From Clostridiaceae bacterium (lineage in GTDB: Bacteria; Bacillota; Clostridia; DSM-8532): a stretch of DNA of 39,246 nt. Below, piece by piece: positions 35,361-39,246 of the stretch (position 1 is the first letter of the stretch; each line of letters begins with the position of its first letter). Location of the stretch: contig JAAYMA010000078.1 in the NCBI GenBank assembly GCA_012521615.1, positions 1-39,246 on the forward strand. Reading direction: 5' to 3'. The notes below the pieces were generated by a model. That model saw nothing but the letters and a program-made list of their open reading frames with translations. It was not told where the DNA came from and did not search any database. Both the position numbers and the translations under genes were made by a program.

Positions 35361-36380
35361 TTATCTTCTCCTTGCAGATAAAAGAACCGTGCTCAAATTA
35401 TCTATTTCTTCCAGAACTTTGCCTGTGCCCAATGCCACACAGTCCAAAGGATTTTCTGCTATAAATACAGGTATTCCTGTTTCTTCATAAATAAGCTGGT
35501 CGAGACCTTTTAACATTGCTCCGCCACCGGACAGCATAATACCTCTTTCCATTATATCAGCAGCAAGTTCCGGCGGAGTTTTTTCCAATGTAAGCTTTAT
35601 TGAATCTATTACTGAATTGATGGGCTCTTTTAAGGCCTCCCTTATCTCCATGCTTGATATGGTAAGTTCTTTAGGAAGACCTGTAACCAGATCCCTTCCA
35701 CTTACAGTATGAGTCTCTTCCTGTTCAGGTGGATAGGCCGATCCGATTTTGAGTTTTATATCCTCGGCGGTTCTTTCACCTATCATAAGGTTATATTCTT
35801 TTTTGATGTACGAAATAATTGAATCGTCAAAATCATCCCCGCCAATTCTCAAGGAACGGCTAACAACAATTCCGCCCAATGATATAACGGCAACCTCACA
35901 AGTACCGCCGCCAATATCCACTACCATGCTGCCCGAAGGTTCGGCAACCGGAAGCCCGCCACCTATGGCTGCGGCCATTGGCTCTTCTATGAGGAAAGCC
36001 TCTTTTGCACCTGATGTGATTGCAGAATCCACCACTGCTCTTTTTTCCACTTCGGTCACGCCTGAGGGCACGCAAATTATAACTCTTGGTCTTGTAAGCG
36101 GATTATTGCCTACAGCTTTTTTGATGAAATATTTGAGCATACCCTGAGTTGTTTCAAAATCAGCTATGACACCGTCCTTAAGAGGGCGAATGGCAGTTAT
36201 ATTTCCCGGTGTTCTGCCTATCATCTGCTTTGCATCCAGCCCTACTGCCAAAATCTGTCCTGTATGATTGTTCACAGCAACTACTGACGGCTCACGAAGA
36301 ATTACACCCTTGCCTTTAAGATAAACCAGTGTATTTGCTGTGCCAAGATCAATCCCAACCTCTTTACTAAAAAGTCCCAT
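35361..36380 (-). CDS. mreB: Rod shape-determining actin homologue MreB
   Basis: A 339-residue bacterial actin. The phosphate-1 motif [12 protein letters not shown] near the N-terminus, the catalytic segment [11 protein letters not shown], phosphate-2 [14 protein letters not shown] and the adenosine motif [15 protein letters not shown] are present. The N-terminal MGLFSKE is the usual amphipathic membrane-binding start. An ATG seven codons earlier exists, but AGGAG lies between the two, so the ATG at 36380 is preferred. MreB organises the elongation machinery. It is the first gene of mreBCD and follows maf by 69 bases. Confidence 0.97.
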   Translation of the reverse strand: MGLFSKEVGIDLGTANTLVYLKGKGVILREPSVVAVNNHTGQILAVGLDAKQMIGRTPGNITAIRPLKDGVIADFETTQGMLKYFIKKAVGNNPLTRPRVIICVPSGVTEVEKRAVVDSAITSGAKEAFLIEEPMAAAIGGGLPVAEPSGSMVVDIGGGTCEVAVISLGGIVVSRSLRIGGDDFDDSIISYIKKEYNLMIGERTAEDIKLKIGSAYPPEQEETHTVSGRDLVTGLPKELTISSMEIREALKEPINSVIDSIKLTLEKTPPELAADIMERGIMLSGGGAMLKGLDQLIYEETGIPVFIAENPLDCVALGTGKVLEEIDNLSTVLLSARRR

Positions 36381-36449
36381 TTTATCGTTTCTCTCCTTCA
36401 TTGTTTTCTTTCGTTCATTATTATTTCTTTGATTTTTTACAACTAAACC

Positions 36450-37049
36450 TTATATCCAGGATAAAATCTCATATCCCATATTTTCCAACATTCTGGAAAC
36501 TCTTAAAAGAGGAAGACCTACAACATTAAAGTAGCATCCCTCTATCCGTTCAACTATCAGACTTGCAAGGCCCTGCACCCCATAACCCCCCGCCTTGTCG
36601 AAGGGCTCGCCTGATAAGATGTACCGTTCAAGAAACTCCCCGGGATATTCAGACATCTTTACCCGGGTTACTTCCTTCTCAGTTATTGCTTTCATGCTCT
36701 TGGCATGGACCAGCGTTACTCCAGTTGTCACTTCATGCCAGCGGTTTTCCAGCATATTGAGCATGTCTTGGGCTTCCTTTTTATCAGCCGGTTTTCCCAG
36801 AATATGTCCATCTATACCTACAACTGTGTCAGCACCAATGACTATTGTATCATCATCTGCTGTCAAGTGGACTTTTTCGGCTATCCACAGCGCTTTTTTT
36901 CTGGACATTTCCATTGCATATTTCCCGGCATCATCAAAACCATTTGCTTCTTCGTCAATATCTGCCGGCATCACTTCAAAATTAAGTCTCAAAAGCTTTA
37001 ACAACTCTGATCTGCGGGGCGATCCTGAAGCCAATATAATTTTTAACAT
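36450..37049 (-). CDS. maf: Maf-like nucleotide pyrophosphatase (dTTP/UTP type)
   Basis: A 199-residue house-cleaning nucleoside triphosphate pyrophosphatase that hydrolyses dTTP, UTP and modified pyrimidine nucleotides. The phosphate motif SGSPRRSELL, the ADTVV segment, KMSEYPGEFLERYI and KAGGYGVQGLAS are all conserved as in the YhdE/Maf branch. GAGGTGATT precedes the ATG at 37049; an ATG seven codons earlier lacks a site. In Bacillus maf also precedes the mreBCD region (with radC between, which is absent here). A possible promoter with TATAAT at 37108-37113 lies upstream. Confidence 0.95.
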   Translation of the reverse strand: MLKIILASGSPRRSELLKLLRLNFEVMPADIDEEANGFDDAGKYAMEMSRKKALWIAEKVHLTADDDTIVIGADTVVGIDGHILGKPADKKEAQDMLNMLENRWHEVTTGVTLVHAKSMKAITEKEVTRVKMSEYPGEFLERYILSGEPFDKAGGYGVQGLASLIVERIEGCYFNVVGLPLLRVSRMLENMGYEILSWI

Positions 37050-37220
37050 AATCACCTCATTTATTTCCACCAGGAAATTGGGTATATATTTAAATAAATA
37101 TACTTAAATTATACACATACAGAATGCTGTTTGGAATACTGCAATATTATAAGTTTGTAAATATGCACAAATTATTTTGTTAAATGAATATAATATAAAG
37201 CATTATTTGTTACTTCTCTT

Positions 37221-37249
37221 TTGACGATACTATAAGTATAATATATATC
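37221..37249 (+). promoter_or_regulatory. Probable mecA promoter
   Basis: TTGACG (37221-37226) is followed after 17 bases by TATATC (37244-37249), with further TATAAT-like sequence in the spacer. The leader to the ATG at 37346 is about 90 bases and AT-rich. Confidence 0.5.
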
Positions 37250-37345
37250 AAGATAGAATAAGTATGTCCAGAAAGGGCTGGTTAATTTTTCACTTAATGG
37301 TATGTAAGGCCCGGAAAAAACGGACCATAGAAAAGGAAACGAAAA

Positions 37346-37969
37346 ATGAGAATAGAAAGAATTGGTGAAAATAAAATAAGAATATTTGTATCCTATGATG
37401 ATCTCGAAGAGCGGGATATTGATCTGGATGCTTTCAACTACAACTCTCCTGAAACCCAGGAATTGTTCTGGGACCTTATGGAGCAGGCCGAGCTTGAATT
37501 AGGCTTCGAAGCCCAGGAATCACAGCTTTGCATTGAGGCTGTTTCTGATGTCGAGCATGGTTTTGTTATTACAATAACCCGTGTTGACGAGGAAAATGAC
37601 TTTGAGTCATTCCATAAATTCATAAAAAACAGATATAGGAGCAGGGACCTTGTTTCAAAGAGGAAGCAGACTTCCATTTATTCTACAATGCTTATTTACG
37701 CGATTGATGATTTTGATGAACTGTGCAAGCTGTGCTCCTCCATCAAATCCTTGTTCAAAGGCAGTAGCAGGGTAATGTTCCATGAAGACACATATTATCT
37801 TATTCTAACTTCTATTGATGGTAATATTACTGACCAGAACCTGTTCGACAGCATTATGAGCGAATATGCAGATAAAATGCCAAATGTGGATTTCTTTGAG
37901 GCCTACTTGAATGAATACGGCAAAGTTATTTTAGAAAATGATGCCATATCATTCTTCGCAGATTTTTAG
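37346..37969 (+). CDS. mecA: MecA-family adaptor protein for ClpC
   Basis: A 207-residue MecA. The N-terminal substrate-binding part (MRIERIGENKIRIFVSYDDL to about residue 75) is joined by a charged acidic linker to a C-terminal domain (about 110-205) that binds and activates ClpC. MecA delivers ComK and other substrates to the ClpCP protease in Bacillus; substrates in this organism are unknown. The AAAGGAAAC site lies seven or so bases before the ATG. It is a single gene, divergent from maf and followed by its own hairpin terminator. Confidence 0.92.
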   Translation: MRIERIGENKIRIFVSYDDLEERDIDLDAFNYNSPETQELFWDLMEQAELELGFEAQESQLCIEAVSDVEHGFVITITRVDEENDFESFHKFIKNRYRSRDLVSKRKQTSIYSTMLIYAIDDFDELCKLCSSIKSLFKGSSRVMFHEDTYYLILTSIDGNITDQNLFDSIMSEYADKMPNVDFFEAYLNEYGKVILENDAISFFADF

Positions 37970-38010
37970 CATTATCTTATTAAAACACTACCTTTCAGGA
38001 TTGTTATAAG

Positions 38011-38054
38011 CAGGAAGGCTCTTGTTAACCGCGGAAAAAACAGGAGCCTTCCTG
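38011..38054 (+). terminator. mecA terminator
   Basis: A 16-bp stem with one G-T pair (CAGGAAGGCTCTTGTT with AACAGGAGCCTTCCTG, twelve-base loop) followed by TGTCTTT. The stem is strong, the T tract weak. Confidence 0.75.
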
Positions 38055-38095
38055 TGTCTTTACGGGCAATGAAACATTACACTCGCATGGGTTTA

Positions 38096-38124
38096 TTGAC
38101 TGGCTTCAGTTGGTAATGTAATAT
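38096..38124 (+). promoter_or_regulatory. galU promoter
   Basis: TTGACT (38096-38101) and TAATAT (38119-38124) are exactly 17 bases apart, upstream of galU. The leader to the ATG is about 108 bases. Confidence 0.7.
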
Positions 38125-38238
38125 ATTCTTACATTCGGGAGGGATACCCGTATCTGAATTTTTGATGCCTGAAGACTATGTATTTAGTTCCAACATGATA
38201 TACTAATAAATGTACTACTGAAAAGAGGAGTTGTTAAT

Positions 38239-39114
38239 ATGAAAGTTCGCAAGGCTATTATTCCCGCAGCCGGTCTTGGCACCCGATTTTTGCCTGCCAC
38301 TAAGGCACAGCCAAAAGAAATGCTGCCCATAGTGGATAAACCTACAATACAGTATATTATAGAAGAAGCCATTGCTTCCGGCATAGAAAGCATACTTATA
38401 ATCACCGGAAGAGGGAAACGCGCCATTGAAGACCATTTCGACAGGGCTTTTGAGCTTGAGGAAGAGCTCAGAAAAAAAGGCAAGGAAAAACTCCTTGCAC
38501 AGGTACGGGAGATAGCCAATCTGATAGATATACATTATATCCGGCAGAAAGAGGCAAAAGGTCTTGGACATGCCATATATTGCGCCAGAAATTTTATTGG
38601 CGATGAACCTTTTGCAATACTCCTGGGGGATGATATTGTAGATGCAGAAAAACCCTGCCTGAAGCAAATGCTTGAAATATTTGATGAATATAAAACATCT
38701 GTTTTAGGCGTTCAACATGTAAGCATGGATGATGTCTCAAAATACGGGATAGTTGCAGGAAAACAAATTGACGACAGGATTTATAAAGTAAAAGATCTGG
38801 TTGAAAAACCTGAAAAAGAAAAGGCTCCGTCAAACATCGCCATACTGGGAAGGTATATAGTAACCCCAAGGATTTTTAAATTCCTTGAAAAAGCAAGACC
38901 GGGTATAAACGGGGAGATTCAACTGACAGATTCTCTGTGTGAACTTGCCAAAGTTGAACCTATGTACGCCTATGATTTTATCGGAAAAAGATATGACGTA
39001 GGCAATAAGCTGGGTTTTCTCCAGGCGACTGTCGAGTTTGCCCTTAAACGTGATGATTTAAGGAATGAGTTTGCGGATTATTTAAAAGGTATAGTAAGTG
39101 GACTTGATAAATAA
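38239..39114 (+). CDS. galU: UTP--glucose-1-phosphate uridylyltransferase
   Basis: A 291-residue GalU that makes UDP-glucose from UTP and glucose-1-phosphate, for wall teichoic/glycolipid and polysaccharide synthesis. The N-terminal nucleotidyl-transfer motif AAGLGTRFLPATKAQPKEM, the LLGDDIV metal site, and GRYIVTPRIF followed by GEIQLTDSL are conserved. GAGGAG lies eight bases before the ATG at 38239, and a good promoter stands upstream. The stop codon at 39112-39114 is followed immediately and in frame by a transposase remnant, so any 3' untranslated region or terminator may have been displaced. Confidence 0.97.
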   Translation: MKVRKAIIPAAGLGTRFLPATKAQPKEMLPIVDKPTIQYIIEEAIASGIESILIITGRGKRAIEDHFDRAFELEEELRKKGKEKLLAQVREIANLIDIHYIRQKEAKGLGHAIYCARNFIGDEPFAILLGDDIVDAEKPCLKQMLEIFDEYKTSVLGVQHVSMDDVSKYGIVAGKQIDDRIYKVKDLVEKPEKEKAPSNIAILGRYIVTPRIFKFLEKARPGINGEIQLTDSLCELAKVEPMYAYDFIGKRYDVGNKLGFLQATVEFALKRDDLRNEFADYLKGIVSGLDK

Positions 39115-39246
39115 TCGAGACTTGGACCTATAGAATTAAATATTCCGCGTGACCGCAAAGGTGAATTCGAACCTAAAATTGTACCAAAACACAAAAGAGA
39201 TGTATCGGGGATCGAAGAAAAAGTAATATCTCTTTATGCCAGAGGA
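39115..39246 (+). pseudogene. 5'-truncated IS256-family transposase remnant (runs off the window)
   Basis: Directly after the galU stop, an open frame without any start codon reads LGPIELNIPRDR, then FEPKIVPKHKRDVSGIEEK and VISLYARG. This is the conserved region of IS256/mutator-type transposases that normally lies about 70-110 residues from the N-terminus. The first part of the transposase, its ribosome site and any terminal repeat are missing, so this is a broken copy. It continues beyond the right edge, so the length and the catalytic DDE residues are unseen. Confidence 0.8.

Noticed and set aside
35749-36147. A 132-codon plus-strand frame opposite mreB
   Set aside because: Serine/proline-rich shadow of a conserved gene, caused by codon bias on the other strand.
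37050-37345. A riboswitch or small RNA between maf and mecA
   Set aside because: Only AT-rich promoter-like sequence is visible; no conserved GC-rich stem arrangement was found.

Overview
The window looks like a chromosomal segment of a low-to-medium GC, endospore-forming member of the Clostridia (Bacillota). Spore genes (sleB-ypeB, a SpoIVFA/SpoIVFB-like pair), the mreBCD-PBP2-minCDE shape and division cluster, MecA, strong GGAGG-type ribosome binding sites and TTG/GTG starts all fit. The tandem secreted fibronectin-III proteins and gene order recall the cellulolytic Acetivibrio/Ruminiclostridium group, but that is inference from memory. Nearly all genes lie on the minus strand. Exceptions are a DnaD-like/DnaC-like pair in the middle and mecA, galU and a transposase remnant at the right end.

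Left part (1-5 kb): a DUF711 (PFL-like) protein with its ACT-domain partner, a 480-base gap with several hairpins, a small secreted helical protein, a YfbR-type 5'-deoxynucleotidase and murA. Next (5-16 kb): two giant tandem secreted proteins (1285 and 1674 aa) made of fibronectin-III-like modules with degenerate SLH-like C-termini, then two overlapping paralogous asparaginase-II-family genes. A divergent promoter region at 16.2 kb contains a perfect 18-bp palindrome and separates these from the dnaD-like/dnaC-like pair.

Middle (18-28 kb): sleB-ypeB (cortex lysis at germination), a YhaO/YhaN-like nuclease-ATPase pair behind acpS, a tRNA-Arg(CCG) with its own promoter and terminator, a membrane protein, a membrane-anchored GH18 glycosidase and a small two-helix membrane protein. 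A perfect 16-bp inverted repeat brackets the sleB start site.

Right part (28-39 kb): the SpoIVFA/SpoIVFB-like pair, then maf-mreB-mreC-mreD-PBP2-minC-minD-minE-mgsA reading leftward as one cluster, with an internal minD promoter. Two departures from the usual form stand out. The SpoIVFA-like protein stops just after its membrane segment, with no LytM domain, and overlaps a short-started SpoIVFB. The MgsA-like protein has lost several active-site residues, including both proposed catalytic aspartates. The window ends in mecA, galU and the start-less piece of an IS256-family transposase that begins directly after the galU stop codon.

No CRISPR array, prophage, rRNA or recognisable riboswitch was seen.
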